DNA of 64,000 bases from CAVTJL01 sp963735065 (GTDB lineage Bacteria > Pseudomonadota > Alphaproteobacteria > Geminicoccales > Geminicoccaceae): the NCBI GenBank assembly GCA_963735065.1, contig CAVTJL010000006.1, positions 1 to 64,000 of the forward strand. Reading direction: 5' to 3'. Each line of letters starts with the position of its first letter. Position 1 is the stretch's first letter. The notes below the pieces were generated by a model that worked only from the letters and a program-made list of their open reading frames with translations, did not search any database and had not been told where the DNA came from. The translations under genes and the position numbers were made by a program. Shown here one piece after another: positions 7,385-15,484 of this stretch.

Positions 7385-8281
7385 GTGAACGCCACCCTCA
7401 AGCGCCACCCCTTCTTCATCCTCACCCTGTTCGCCCCCGCGACCCTGCTCGTCGGCATCTTCATCCTCTGGCCGGTCGTCAACGGTGTGCGCCTCTCCTT
7501 CACCGACGCGACGCCGCTACGCCCGACGCTCGCCTATGTCGGCCTCGGCAACTTCACCTTTCTCTTCGGCGATCCCGAGTTCTGGACGGTTCTCGGCAAC
7601 ACGCTCTACATCGTGGGCACCGCCACCGTGGTCGCCACCGTCTGCGGCTATGGGCTCGCAGTCCTCTTGAACTCCGGCCTGCGCTTCGCCGGCTTCTTCC
7701 GCGCCGCGATCTTCCAGGTCTGGGTCGTGCCCTGGATCGTGATCGCCATCCTCTGGGGCTGGCTGTTCAGCCAGGACTACGGTCTCGTCAACTACCTCCT
7801 GCTCCAGCTGGGCGTGACCACGGTCAACCTCAAATGGCTGTTCGAGCCGACGGCGGCGCAGTGGGCGGTGATCACGGGCTACGCCTGGCGCGCCATCCCC
7901 TTCATCATGGTGATCTGCCTCGCTGCCTTGCAGGGCGTGCCGCGCGATCTGGTCGAGCAGGCGGCGATCGACGGTGCCGGCTTCGTCGCGCGCCAGCGCT
8001 ATGTCGTCCTGCCCCTGCTGCGCAACATCATCCTGGTCGCGGCCCTGCTCCAGGCCGTGCGCTTCTTCCAGGAAATGACGATGGTCTTCGTCCTGACCCA
8101 GGGCGGGCCGGTCAACGCCACCATGGTTCTGTCGCTCTACACCTACAAGACCGCGTTCGAGGACTGGGACTTTGGGCTCGCCTCGGCGGTTGGGACGGTC
8201 TGGCTCGTCCTCCTGCTGGTCGTGGCGCTCTTTTATGTCCGCTTCGCCCTCGACCGCTCACTTGCCGGCGGGAAGGACTGA
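7385..8281 (+). CDS. Sugar-type ABC importer permease (MalF/UgpA family)
   Basis: 298 aa. It begins with GTG at 7385, 19 bases after the SDR. An N-terminal membrane helix (FFILTLFAPATLLVGIFI) is followed by five more hydrophobic segments. The cytoplasmic coupling motif reads EQAAIDGAGFVARQRYVVLP, the EAA loop of carbohydrate uptake permeases. It pairs with the MalG-like permease directly downstream. Carbohydrates or polyol phosphates are the usual cargo of this class. No ATP-binding subunit is encoded in this operon, so a shared ATPase elsewhere in the genome is required. Confidence 0.85.
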   Translation: MNATLKRHPFFILTLFAPATLLVGIFILWPVVNGVRLSFTDATPLRPTLAYVGLGNFTFLFGDPEFWTVLGNTLYIVGTATVVATVCGYGLAVLLNSGLRFAGFFRAAIFQVWVVPWIVIAILWGWLFSQDYGLVNYLLLQLGVTTVNLKWLFEPTAAQWAVITGYAWRAIPFIMVICLAALQGVPRDLVEQAAIDGAGFVARQRYVVLPLLRNIILVAALLQAVRFFQEMTMVFVLTQGGPVNATMVLSLYTYKTAFEDWDFGLASAVGTVWLVLLLVVALFYVRFALDRSLAGGKD

Positions 8282-8282
8282 G

Positions 8283-9170
8283 ATGAGCGCCACATTCCTC
8301 GACCGGCCGTCAGCCCAGGCGCGCAGCGATCGCTCCTACCGGATGGGGCGCTGGATGGTGGACGGCGTCCTCTATCTCCTCGTCCTGGCAGCGCTGGTGA
8401 TCCTGCTTCTGCCGATCGCCTGGATGCTTTCCACCTCCTTCAAGCCGCTGGCCGATGTCTTCAAATATCCGCCGCGCTGGATTCCCGCCCATCCGACACT
8501 CGCCAACTACATCTCGGAGATGAACCCGACTCTCGGTACCTACTTCTTGAACAGCCTCATTATCGGTCTCTGCTCGGCCGTGCTCGCGACACTGACCGGG
8601 GCGCTCGCCGCCTACGGGCTCGCCCGCCTGCGCTTCCGCGCCAACACGACGATCCTGATGCTGTTCATGGCGTCGCTCGCCTTCCCGATCCCGCTCCTCA
8701 TGATCTCGATGTACATCCTCTTCGTGAAGCTCCACCTGCTCAACACCTACGCGGCGCTCGTCATCGGCCACACGGTGGTGACCCTGCCAGTGGCGGTGTG
8801 GCTGCTGAAGAGCTTCTTCGACCAGCTGCCGCATGAGATCGAGGAGGCGGCCTATGTCGACGGTGCCAGCCCTGCCTACACCTTCTTCCGGATCGTGATG
8901 CCGATGGCGAAGCCGGCGCTCACAGCGTCCGCCATCTTCGTCTTCGTTACCTCCTGGAACGAGCTCCTGTTCGGGCTGACCTTCACCTCCTCGAACGACA
9001 TGCGCCCCCTGCCGGCCGGCATCAGCATGTCCTTCCTCACCGAGTTCGAGGGCCAGTGGGGCGAGATGATGGCGCTCGCGATCATCGTCTCGATCCCGAT
9101 CTTTCTTCTTTTCCTCTTCTTCCAGCGTGCGTTCATGCAGGGAGTAACGGCGGGCGCGGTCAAAGGCTGA
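8283..9170 (+). CDS. Sugar-type ABC importer permease (MalG/UgpE family)
   Basis: 295 aa from the ATG at 8283, one base after the previous stop, so the two permeases are translationally coupled. A membrane helix near residues 30-50 is followed by a periplasmic loop, four more helices and the coupling motif EEAAYVDGASPAYTFFRIVM. The C-terminal RAFMQGVTAGAVKG ending is characteristic of MalG-type permeases. It forms a heterodimer with the 7385-8281 product in the inner membrane. An upstream in-frame start would overlap the MalF-like gene by about 110 bases and is less likely. Confidence 0.87.
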   Translation: MSATFLDRPSAQARSDRSYRMGRWMVDGVLYLLVLAALVILLLPIAWMLSTSFKPLADVFKYPPRWIPAHPTLANYISEMNPTLGTYFLNSLIIGLCSAVLATLTGALAAYGLARLRFRANTTILMLFMASLAFPIPLLMISMYILFVKLHLLNTYAALVIGHTVVTLPVAVWLLKSFFDQLPHEIEEAAYVDGASPAYTFFRIVMPMAKPALTASAIFVFVTSWNELLFGLTFTSSNDMRPLPAGISMSFLTEFEGQWGEMMALAIIVSIPIFLLFLFFQRAFMQGVTAGAVKG

Positions 9171-9181
9171 CGGCGGACGCG

Positions 9182-9237
9182 TGCCGGGCATGCCCGGCTA
9201 CGACAAGCGAATGCCGGGCGACACCGGCTGCAACAAG
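9182..9237. repeat. Two 26-base palindromic units between permease and binding-protein genes
   Basis: Units at 9182-9207 and 9212-9237 match at 20 of 26 bases with a 30-base period. The first contains the perfect 16-base palindrome GCCGGGCATGCCCGGC (9183-9198); the second has lost the symmetry (CCGGGCGACACCGG). Position between a membrane-protein gene and the highly expressed binding-protein gene suggests a message-stabilising or attenuating hairpin, as REP elements do between malE and malF. Confidence 0.5.
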
Positions 9238-9251
9238 AAGGAGGCATTCCG

Positions 9252-10535
9252 ATGCGGTTGAGCAGACGCGAGGCGATGTTGGCGGCGCTGGCCAGCGGCC
9301 TGATCGCGGGGCCGGAGGCCCACGCCGAGACGACCCAGCTGAGCTACGCCGGCTGGCTCAACCTCTATGGCGCCTATGTCGAGACGGTGAAGTTCCTGAA
9401 GACCGACTTCGAGAAGAAGCACCCGGGCGTGGAGTGGGTCAGGAACGACGTGCCCTTCGACCAGGCGCTGAAGCAGGCAACGGTCGCCACGCTTGCCGGC
9501 AATGCTGCCGACAACATCCACCTCATCGCCGGTTGGATACCGGCCCTCTATGAGATCGGCGGGCTCGAGCCGCTCAACGACTATTTCACCGCGGAGGAGT
9601 GGGCCGACATTCCAAAGGCCTCGCTGGACGCGGTGACTTTCGACGGCAAGATCATGGCGATGCCCTGGGTGCCGGGCCCCATTCTGCTCTTCTACAACCG
9701 GAAGCTGATGGAGGAGGCGGGCCTCGATCCGGCAAAGCCGCCTCAGACCTGGCCCGAGCTGATGGAGCAGGCCAAGAAGATCGCCGGCCTGCCGGCACGC
9801 GACGGTGCTCCGGTCTACGGCATCGCGCTCCGCACCCAGCGCAACCCGAACTCGGCGCAGTGGACGATCCCGATCATCTACGGCATGGGCGGCGACGTGG
9901 TCGACGCCGAGGGCAAGGTGACCTTCAACACCGAGCCGACGCAGCAGGCCTTCACCTGGGTCCGCGATCTCGTGAAGTCGGGTGCTGCCCCGGCGGGCTT
10001 CTCGATCGACGAGACGCGCAACACCATGGCCGCCGGTCGTGCCGGCTTCATCTTCGAGGGACCGTGGGGCCGCGGGCTCTTCAGGAACCTGTCGGGCGGC
10101 AAGGCCACGACCGCCCAGGACGGCGACATCTGGGTGGCCCCGATGCCGGCCGATCCCAACGGCAAGCGGCGCACCATCGGCAATCCCCACGAGATCACCA
10201 TCTCCAAGGGCTCGAAGCACAAGAAGCTCGCGGCCGACTTCATCCGCTACGTCATCTTCGACCCCGAGTTCACCGACATGTACTTCAAGGCCTCGGGCCA
10301 GCTCTCGACCTCGGACATGAAGCTCCTCACCAGTGGCAACATGGGTGCCGATGCCTATACCCAGCTCTTCGTGCAGCAGCTCGCCAACACCATCGACAAT
10401 CCGTTCAAGAGCCCGAAGTTCTACGCGGTGATGGATGATGTCGTGACCGCCCTGCAGGCGATCATCCAGGGCGGCGATGTGGCGAGCCAGCTGGCCAATG
10501 CCGATCGCAGGATCACCCGCACCATGTCGCGCTGA
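9252..10535 (+). CDS. Sugar-type ABC importer solute-binding protein
   Basis: 427 aa, type-1 extracellular carbohydrate-binding fold (MalE/UgpB-like). The N-terminus is a Tat-like signal (SRREAMLAALASGL) with probable cleavage after HAE. The Family-1 pattern YEIGGLEPLNDYF followed by MPWVPGPILLFYNRKLMEEA is clear, as is the C-terminal repeat of short helices. An AAGGAGG site precedes the ATG. It delivers the substrate to the two upstream permeases. The palindromic repeat just before it may set its expression above theirs. The cargo is unknown; carbohydrate or a carbohydrate derivative is most likely. Confidence 0.87.
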   Translation: MRLSRREAMLAALASGLIAGPEAHAETTQLSYAGWLNLYGAYVETVKFLKTDFEKKHPGVEWVRNDVPFDQALKQATVATLAGNAADNIHLIAGWIPALYEIGGLEPLNDYFTAEEWADIPKASLDAVTFDGKIMAMPWVPGPILLFYNRKLMEEAGLDPAKPPQTWPELMEQAKKIAGLPARDGAPVYGIALRTQRNPNSAQWTIPIIYGMGGDVVDAEGKVTFNTEPTQQAFTWVRDLVKSGAAPAGFSIDETRNTMAAGRAGFIFEGPWGRGLFRNLSGGKATTAQDGDIWVAPMPADPNGKRRTIGNPHEITISKGSKHKKLAADFIRYVIFDPEFTDMYFKASGQLSTSDMKLLTSGNMGADAYTQLFVQQLANTIDNPFKSPKFYAVMDDVVTALQAIIQGGDVASQLANADRRITRTMSR

Positions 10536-10542
10536 GCGGCGA

Positions 10543-10573
10543 GCCCGCGGCCGGCCCGTCATCGGCCGCGGGC
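10543..10573. terminator. Bidirectional hairpin between convergent genes
   Basis: GCCCGCGGCCG (10543-10553) pairs perfectly with CGGCCGCGGGC (10563-10573) around a nine-base loop. It lies between the stop of the binding-protein gene and the stop of the convergent LacI-type gene. There is no long T-run, so it may act as a stem-only terminator or a 3'-end protector. Confidence 0.55.
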
Positions 10574-10574
10574 G

Positions 10575-11594
10575 TCACGCGCTTGCCCGTGGGACGAGGG
10601 TGAAGCCAACATCGACGACGGCCGGATCGACGGTCTCGCCTGCCAGCCGTCGCACCATCAGCTCGCCCGCGATGCGGCCCATCTGTCGGCGTGGGATCCG
10701 CACCGTGGTCAGCGCGGGGTGCAGCTCGGCGGCGATGGGCAGGTCGTCGAACCCCGCAATCGCGACCCGGCCGGGGATCTGCCAGCCCTGGCGGGCGCAC
10801 TCCAGAAGCGCTCCCACCGCGATGACGTCGGTCGAGCAGAAGACGGCCTCCACCTCGGGCGATCGCTCCATCAGCTCGCAGAGCGCTGTTGCGCCCTCGT
10901 GCGGGCCGATGCGGGTCTCGACCATGAGGCGCTCGTCGAGGAGCCCGGCCTCGGCCAGCGTCTCACGGACGCCGGCCAGGCGATCCCTCAAGCGGTCATT
11001 GTCGCCGATCGTCGAGTAGAGATAGGCGATCCGGCGGTAGCCGCGCTCGATCAGATAACGCGTCATCGTGGCGGCGGCCCGGCGGCCGGAATAGCCCACG
11101 ACCATGTCGATCGGGCTTTCCGTCAGGTTCGCCACCTCGACGACGGGCACGCGCGCGGCCTCGAGCATGCGACGCGTCGCATCGGTGTGGGCGATGCCTG
11201 TGAGATAAAGGGCCTCCGCCTGGCGGGCGAGGAAGGCCTGGACCAGCTCCTCCTCCTGGTCCAGCGAGAAGTCGGTGCAGCCGAGAAGGAGATGGTATCC
11301 GGCCGCACGCACGACCTCGGTCATGGCCTGGACGATCTCGGCGTGGAGGGAGTTGTCGATCGTGGGGATGAGTGCCGCCACGATCCCCGTGCGCGTGGCG
11401 GCGAGCGAGCGTGCGGTGAGGTTGGGGACGTAGCCCAGCTCGCGGATGGCGGCCACGACGCGGCTTCGCGTGGCCTCGGCCACCGTCGCCGGCTCGTGCA
11501 GCACCCGCGAGACCGTGACGGGCGAGACGCCGGCGAACGCGGCGACCTCGGCCATGCGCACCCTTCTGGTCCGCTGGGGAGCCCTGGCTGTCAT
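10575..11594 (-). CDS. LacI-family transcriptional repressor
   Basis: 339 aa from the ATG at 11594; an earlier in-frame ATG exists at 11627. The N-terminal helix-turn-helix MAEVAAFAGVSPVTVSRVLH and the hinge helix (NLTARSLA) are canonical LacI features, followed by a periplasmic-binding-like effector domain. The gene is convergent with the sugar-type importer and divergent from the NitT/TauT importer starting at 11724. A perfect LacI-type palindrome lies at 11663-11678, between its start and that importer, so it probably represses both itself and the importer. The effector is unknown. Confidence 0.9.
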   Translation of the reverse strand: MTARAPQRTRRVRMAEVAAFAGVSPVTVSRVLHEPATVAEATRSRVVAAIRELGYVPNLTARSLAATRTGIVAALIPTIDNSLHAEIVQAMTEVVRAAGYHLLLGCTDFSLDQEEELVQAFLARQAEALYLTGIAHTDATRRMLEAARVPVVEVANLTESPIDMVVGYSGRRAAATMTRYLIERGYRRIAYLYSTIGDNDRLRDRLAGVRETLAEAGLLDERLMVETRIGPHEGATALCELMERSPEVEAVFCSTDVIAVGALLECARQGWQIPGRVAIAGFDDLPIAAELHPALTTVRIPRRQMGRIAGELMVRRLAGETVDPAVVDVGFTLVPRASA

Positions 11595-11629
11595 CGCCTT
11601 TGGGATGCTCCTGACCCCGCTTTCCACTC

Positions 11630-11658
11630 TTGTCGCTTAGCTATGCAGGGACTATTCT
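11630..11658 (+). promoter_or_regulatory. Sigma70-like promoter of the 11724 importer operon
   Basis: TTGTCG at 11630-11635 and TATTCT at 11653-11658 are separated by exactly 17 bases. Each hexamer matches consensus at four of six positions. The predicted transcription start, near 11665, falls inside the LacI-type operator at 11663-11678. Confidence 0.5.
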
Positions 11659-11662
11659 CGAA

Positions 11663-11678
11663 ATGGAAGCGCTTCCAT
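11663..11678. promoter_or_regulatory. LacI-family operator (perfect 16-base palindrome)
   Basis: ATGGAAGC is followed directly by GCTTCCAT, with the central GCGC typical of LacI/GalR-family operators. It sits over the predicted +1 of the 11724 operon and 69 bases upstream of the divergent repressor gene. A bound repressor would block both transcription units. Confidence 0.8.
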
Positions 11679-11723
11679 ACAGCAAGCCAAGGGCGAGGCG
11701 CAGCCCAAGCAATCAGGGACGGC

Positions 11724-12530
11724 ATGGCATCGATCGGCCAAAAGGGCAGCACGGCGGTGCGCAGCCCCCGCCTGGGGGGAGGCTTCATCTATCTGCGCTC
11801 CATCGCGGCGTTGCTGCTCGTCTGGTACTTGGTATCTCTGCAGGTCGGCAACCATGTGATCCTGCCGACGCCGTTCTCCGTGGCCCAGCAGCTCCTTGCG
11901 CTTCTGCGCAACGGCGAGATCGCGCAGAACGCCTGGATCAGCTTGTGGCGGCTCGTCGTGAGCTACCTGATCGCCGGTGTGTTGGGCATCGGGCTTGGGC
12001 TCGTGATGGGCCTGAGCAAGCTCCTGGACGAGCTGATCGACCCCGTCGTCGAGCTGCTTCGCCCCATCTCCGGCATCGCCTGGATACCGCTCGCGCTCTT
12101 CATTTTCGGCGTGGGCGACACCTTGCCGATCTTCATCATGGCCTACGTCGCCGTTTTTCCTTTTCTGCTCAACACGATCGTGGGCGTACGTTCGACCGAC
12201 CCGACGCTCCTGCGCGCGGCCCGGACGATGGGCGTAGGGCAGCACGTGATCCTTCGCCACGTGGTCCTGCCCTCGGCCCTGCCACATATCCTGACCGGTG
12301 CCCGCATCGCCGGCGGCTCGGTCTGGATGGCGCTGGTGGCGGCTGAGCTCATCGGCGCGCCGAGCGGCCTCGGCTTCGCAATCGAGTGGTACCGCGAGCT
12401 TTTGATGACCCCCAAGGTCATCGCCTTCATCATCGTCATCAGCGTGCTCGGCTACCTGACAGACCGGCTGCTGCGTGCCGTGCAGCGCCGGCTCACGCCT
12501 TGGGCAACCGGCGTCGGGGACCTGCCGTGA
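11724..12530 (+). CDS. NitT/TauT-type ABC importer permease 1
   Basis: 268 aa. The start at 11724 follows an AGGGA site and lies downstream of the operator; longer in-frame starts would run into the operator or the repressor gene. About six membrane helices are visible, with the SsuC/TauC-type coupling segment LLRAARTMGVGQHVILRHVV before helix five. This class imports sulfonates, taurine, nitrate or pyrimidines. It overlaps the second permease by GTGA and is probably one half of a heterodimeric membrane channel. Confidence 0.85.
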   Translation: MASIGQKGSTAVRSPRLGGGFIYLRSIAALLLVWYLVSLQVGNHVILPTPFSVAQQLLALLRNGEIAQNAWISLWRLVVSYLIAGVLGIGLGLVMGLSKLLDELIDPVVELLRPISGIAWIPLALFIFGVGDTLPIFIMAYVAVFPFLLNTIVGVRSTDPTLLRAARTMGVGQHVILRHVVLPSALPHILTGARIAGGSVWMALVAAELIGAPSGLGFAIEWYRELLMTPKVIAFIIVISVLGYLTDRLLRAVQRRLTPWATGVGDLP

Positions 12531-13294
12531 CCGCCCGGTTGCCGCTCAAGACCCTGGCCCTGCCGGCCGCGCTCATCGTGATCTGGCAGCTCTGGGGTCT
12601 CATGCTGCCGCCGCGCAGCCGGGCGCCCCTGCCGATCCATGTGATCGAGGCAGCCGTGGGCCTGCTCAAGAGCGGCGACCTGCCGATGGCGCTCGCTCAG
12701 AGCCTCGGCCGGGTGGCGCTGGGCTTCGGCGTGGCGGGCTCGCTGGCGCTGATCCTGGGCCTGCTGATGGGCTATCTGAGGAGCGTCGAGCGCAATCTCG
12801 ATCCCATCGTCGAGAGCTTCCGGCCGGTGGCGCCGATAGCGCTGCTGCCGCTCGCCATCCTCTGGTTCGGCACCGGCACGCCGGCCGCCGTCTTCGTCGT
12901 CGCCTACGCCGCATTCTTCCCCATGATCGTCAACACGACGCATGGCGTGAAGCGGGTCGACCGGCGCCTCGTTCAGGCAGCCCAGACCATGGGCCTGTCG
13001 CGCCTGCGCATCGTCCAGACGGTGATCCTGCCGGCGGCGCTGCCGGCCATCTTCGTGGGTGCCAGGCTCGCCATGGGCTCGGCCTGGATGTCGATCGTCG
13101 CGGCCGAGCTTGCCGTCGGCTCCAAGGCCGGCGGCGGGGGCAGCGGTGGTATCGGCCAGATGATGTTCGTCTTCTATGCCTACAATATCGAGCTCAATAG
13201 CATCGTGGTCTGCATGATCGCCGTCGGCCTCGTGGCGCTGGTGATCGACCGCGGGCTGAGGGCGCTGCAGCGAAGGCTGATGCCATGGACATGA
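12527..13294 (+). CDS. NitT/TauT-type ABC importer permease 2
   Basis: 255 aa beginning at the GTG at 12527, which overlaps the TGA of permease 1 and so suggests coupled translation. It has the same SsuC-like architecture, with LVQAAQTMGLSRLRIVQTVI as the coupling helix and SAWMSIVAAEL in a membrane segment. It carries a glycine-rich insertion (KAGGGGSGGIGQM) near the C-terminus, as many TauC-like proteins do. It ends inside the start of the ATPase gene (10-base overlap). Confidence 0.85.
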   Translation: MTARLPLKTLALPAALIVIWQLWGLMLPPRSRAPLPIHVIEAAVGLLKSGDLPMALAQSLGRVALGFGVAGSLALILGLLMGYLRSVERNLDPIVESFRPVAPIALLPLAILWFGTGTPAAVFVVAYAAFFPMIVNTTHGVKRVDRRLVQAAQTMGLSRLRIVQTVILPAALPAIFVGARLAMGSAWMSIVAAELAVGSKAGGGGSGGIGQMMFVFYAYNIELNSIVVCMIAVGLVALVIDRGLRALQRRLMPWT

Positions 13295-14124
13295 TGGGCC
13301 AGACGGCCGGCCTGTCGCTCGAGGCCGTACGCAAGGAGTTCGTGGCACCGCGGACGGGCGACCGTGTTCTCGCGGTCCAGGACGTGAGCCTCGAGATCGA
13401 GGCCGGCGAGTTCCTGACGATTGTCGGGCCCTCGGGCTGCGGCAAGACGACGATCCTCAACATCCTGGCCGGGCTCGAGCGGGCCTCGTCCGGGCGTGCC
13501 GCGATGGGTGGGCAGACGATCGAGGGGCCGGGCGCCGAGCGCGGCATGGTCTTTCAGGACTATGCGCTCTTCCCCTGGAAGACCGTCTTCGAGAATGTCG
13601 AGTTCGGCCTCCGCTACGGCCCGCACGGCAAGGGCGTCGGAAGGGCAGAGCGCGAGCAGCGGGTCCGCCAGCTCATCGAGCTCGTGAGCCTCTCCGGCAG
13701 CGAGCGGAAATATCCGCACGAGCTTTCGGGCGGCATGCGCCAGCGCTGTGCCATCGCCCGCCTCCTCGCGAACGAGCCGGCCGTGCTCTTGATGGACGAG
13801 CCCTTCGCCGCGCTCGACGCGCAGACGCGCACCATCCTCCAGGAGGAGCTGTTGCGCATCTGGGGGCAGGAGCGCCCGGCGAGCGAGCGCAAGACCGTCG
13901 TCTTCATCACCCACGCCATCGACGAGGCGGTGTTTCTCTCGGACCGCGTCGTGGTCATGAGCAGTCATCCGGGCAGGGTCGCCCGGGTCATCCCGATCGA
14001 CCTGCCGAGGCCGCGCGAGGATGCCGTGCGTGGTGTCGCGCGCTTCCAGGAGCTCACCCAGGAGATCTGGCATCTGATCCGCGACGAGGTCTATCGCGCC
14101 GCCATGGCCGACGGTGGCCACTGA
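13285..14124 (+). CDS. NitT/TauT-type ABC importer ATPase
   Basis: 279 aa, SsuB/TauB class. Walker A GPSGCGKTT is at residues 48-56, the Q-loop VFQDYALFPW near 89-98, the signature LSGG at 147-150, Walker B LLMDEPFAALD from 168 and the switch histidine in FITHAIDEAV. It energises the two permeases immediately upstream. The start overlaps permease 2 by 10 bases. Confidence 0.9.
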   Translation: MDMMGQTAGLSLEAVRKEFVAPRTGDRVLAVQDVSLEIEAGEFLTIVGPSGCGKTTILNILAGLERASSGRAAMGGQTIEGPGAERGMVFQDYALFPWKTVFENVEFGLRYGPHGKGVGRAEREQRVRQLIELVSLSGSERKYPHELSGGMRQRCAIARLLANEPAVLLMDEPFAALDAQTRTILQEELLRIWGQERPASERKTVVFITHAIDEAVFLSDRVVVMSSHPGRVARVIPIDLPRPREDAVRGVARFQELTQEIWHLIRDEVYRAAMADGGH

Positions 14125-14175
14125 GCGGAGCATTCTGATCGACTTGCACGCAGCCAACCAAGGGAGGTCCAATCA

Positions 14176-15411
14176 ATGACCAAGCTGACGCGACGCGGCA
14201 TTCTTGGCTCGATGGCCGGCACGGCGCTGGCCGGTACCGGCGTGGCCATGCCCGGCCGCAGGGCCCGGGCGGCGGACGCCAAGGAGATCACCGTCTCGGT
14301 GGGCAGGCAGCCCTGGGCCGCCGGCAACTCGCCCATCACCCAGTACATGATGGACAACGACCTCTTCGTGAAGCAGGCGGCGAAGGTGGGCTACAAGCTC
14401 ACGGTCGACTACCGCGACTATCCCTCGGCGATGCCACAGGTCGAGGCCTTCGTCGGCGGCAATCTCGACCTCGGGCTGTGGGGCAACACGCCCATCATCC
14501 GCGGCATCGCGCAGCAGCAGCCCTGGAACGTGCTCAATGTGGGCGAGGGCCATCTGCGCTTCGTGCTGGCGGTGCGCCCCGACTCGGAGATCCGGAACGT
14601 CCAGGACCTGAAGGGCAAGACGGTGGGCGCGCTCCTCGGCGGCGACCCCTACAACGCCCTCTCTCAGATCCTCCTGGGCGAGCTCGGCTCCGGCGATCCG
14701 CGCGCCAACAACATCCGTATCATCAACACGCCGACCCAGGCGCAGGCGGCAGCGCTGCCGACCGGGATGGATGCCGCGATCGTCACCTATCCGGCCTTCC
14801 TCAAGGCCAACAAGGAGATCGGCACGGTCGGCGTCGTCAACTCGTTCGGCTACACGGAATCGCACTACAAGGGGCCCGCGGGCGAGGGCGCCGGCATCCT
14901 GCTGCCGTCGGTCAAGAAGTCGCCCTTCTATCCGGACGGCTTTTATCTGCATCGCTCGTTCTGGATGGTGCAGAACAAGCTCCTGACCGAGCATCCGGAT
15001 CTCGTCACCGCCTTCGTCGCGTCGCAGCAGGAGGCGGTGGACGGCCTCGAGAAGATGAAGCCGGACCAGATCTCCGACCTCTCGAAGAAGTATTGGGGCC
15101 TGCCGGGCGATCTCGGTGCCAAGGTGGTCGAGGACGAGGTGCTGTTCATCCGCGGCTGGGTCTGGCCCACCGAGGGCGACGCCGGGGCGCTGCTCGCCGT
15201 CTCGAAGTTCATGGTGCAGGGCGGCCTCATCGACCAGGCGCTGACCTGGGACCAGGTCAAGGACGCCTTCAAGCCCGGAGCGCCGCTGATCAAGAAGGCC
15301 TGGGAGGAGACCGGCAAGAAGCCGCCGATGGACGTCTTCACCGCGAAGGACACCAAGGACCTGCGCGGCCTGCCGGTGTGGGACATGGACAAGTGGTCGG
15401 CACGTAGCTGA
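14176..15411 (+). CDS. NitT/TauT-type solute-binding protein
   Basis: 411 aa with a Tat signal (LTRRGILGSMAGTALAGTG, likely cleaved after RARAA). The mature protein begins with an SsuA-like strand EITVSVGRQPW and continues with VGGNLDLGLWGNTPIIRGIA and LKGKTVGALLGG, hallmarks of the aliphatic-sulfonate/taurine-binding fold. A GGGAGG site precedes the ATG. It is the last importer gene of the operon and supplies substrate to 11724-13294. Cargo within the NitT/TauT range cannot be resolved by eye. Confidence 0.85.
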   Translation: MTKLTRRGILGSMAGTALAGTGVAMPGRRARAADAKEITVSVGRQPWAAGNSPITQYMMDNDLFVKQAAKVGYKLTVDYRDYPSAMPQVEAFVGGNLDLGLWGNTPIIRGIAQQQPWNVLNVGEGHLRFVLAVRPDSEIRNVQDLKGKTVGALLGGDPYNALSQILLGELGSGDPRANNIRIINTPTQAQAAALPTGMDAAIVTYPAFLKANKEIGTVGVVNSFGYTESHYKGPAGEGAGILLPSVKKSPFYPDGFYLHRSFWMVQNKLLTEHPDLVTAFVASQQEAVDGLEKMKPDQISDLSKKYWGLPGDLGAKVVEDEVLFIRGWVWPTEGDAGALLAVSKFMVQGGLIDQALTWDQVKDAFKPGAPLIKKAWEETGKKPPMDVFTAKDTKDLRGLPVWDMDKWSARS

Positions 15412-15423
15412 CCCGATCCGATC

Positions 15424-15450
15424 GGGGGGCGGCGACAGCCGCCGCTCCCC
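15424..15450 (+). terminator. Stem-loop after the NitT/TauT binding-protein gene
   Basis: GGCGGC (15428-15433) pairs with GCCGCC (15438-15443) around GACA. After a three-base bulge, GGGG (15424-15427) pairs with CCCC (15447-15450). It follows the stop by 13 bases and lacks a T-run. It may partly terminate transcription or reduce read-through into the next dehydrogenase gene. Confidence 0.4.
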
Positions 15451-15484
15451 TCGGTCACGGGCGAAGAATAGGGAAGCAAGGCAG

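Noticed and set aside
9183..9198. Palindrome read as a CRISPR repeat or attachment site
   Set aside because: Only two diverged units with a four-base gap and no spacers or integrase gene nearby.
10719..11723. Long in-frame upstream extension of the NitT/TauT permease
   Set aside because: It lies antisense to the LacI gene and crosses the operator. The membrane-protein sequence starts after 11724.
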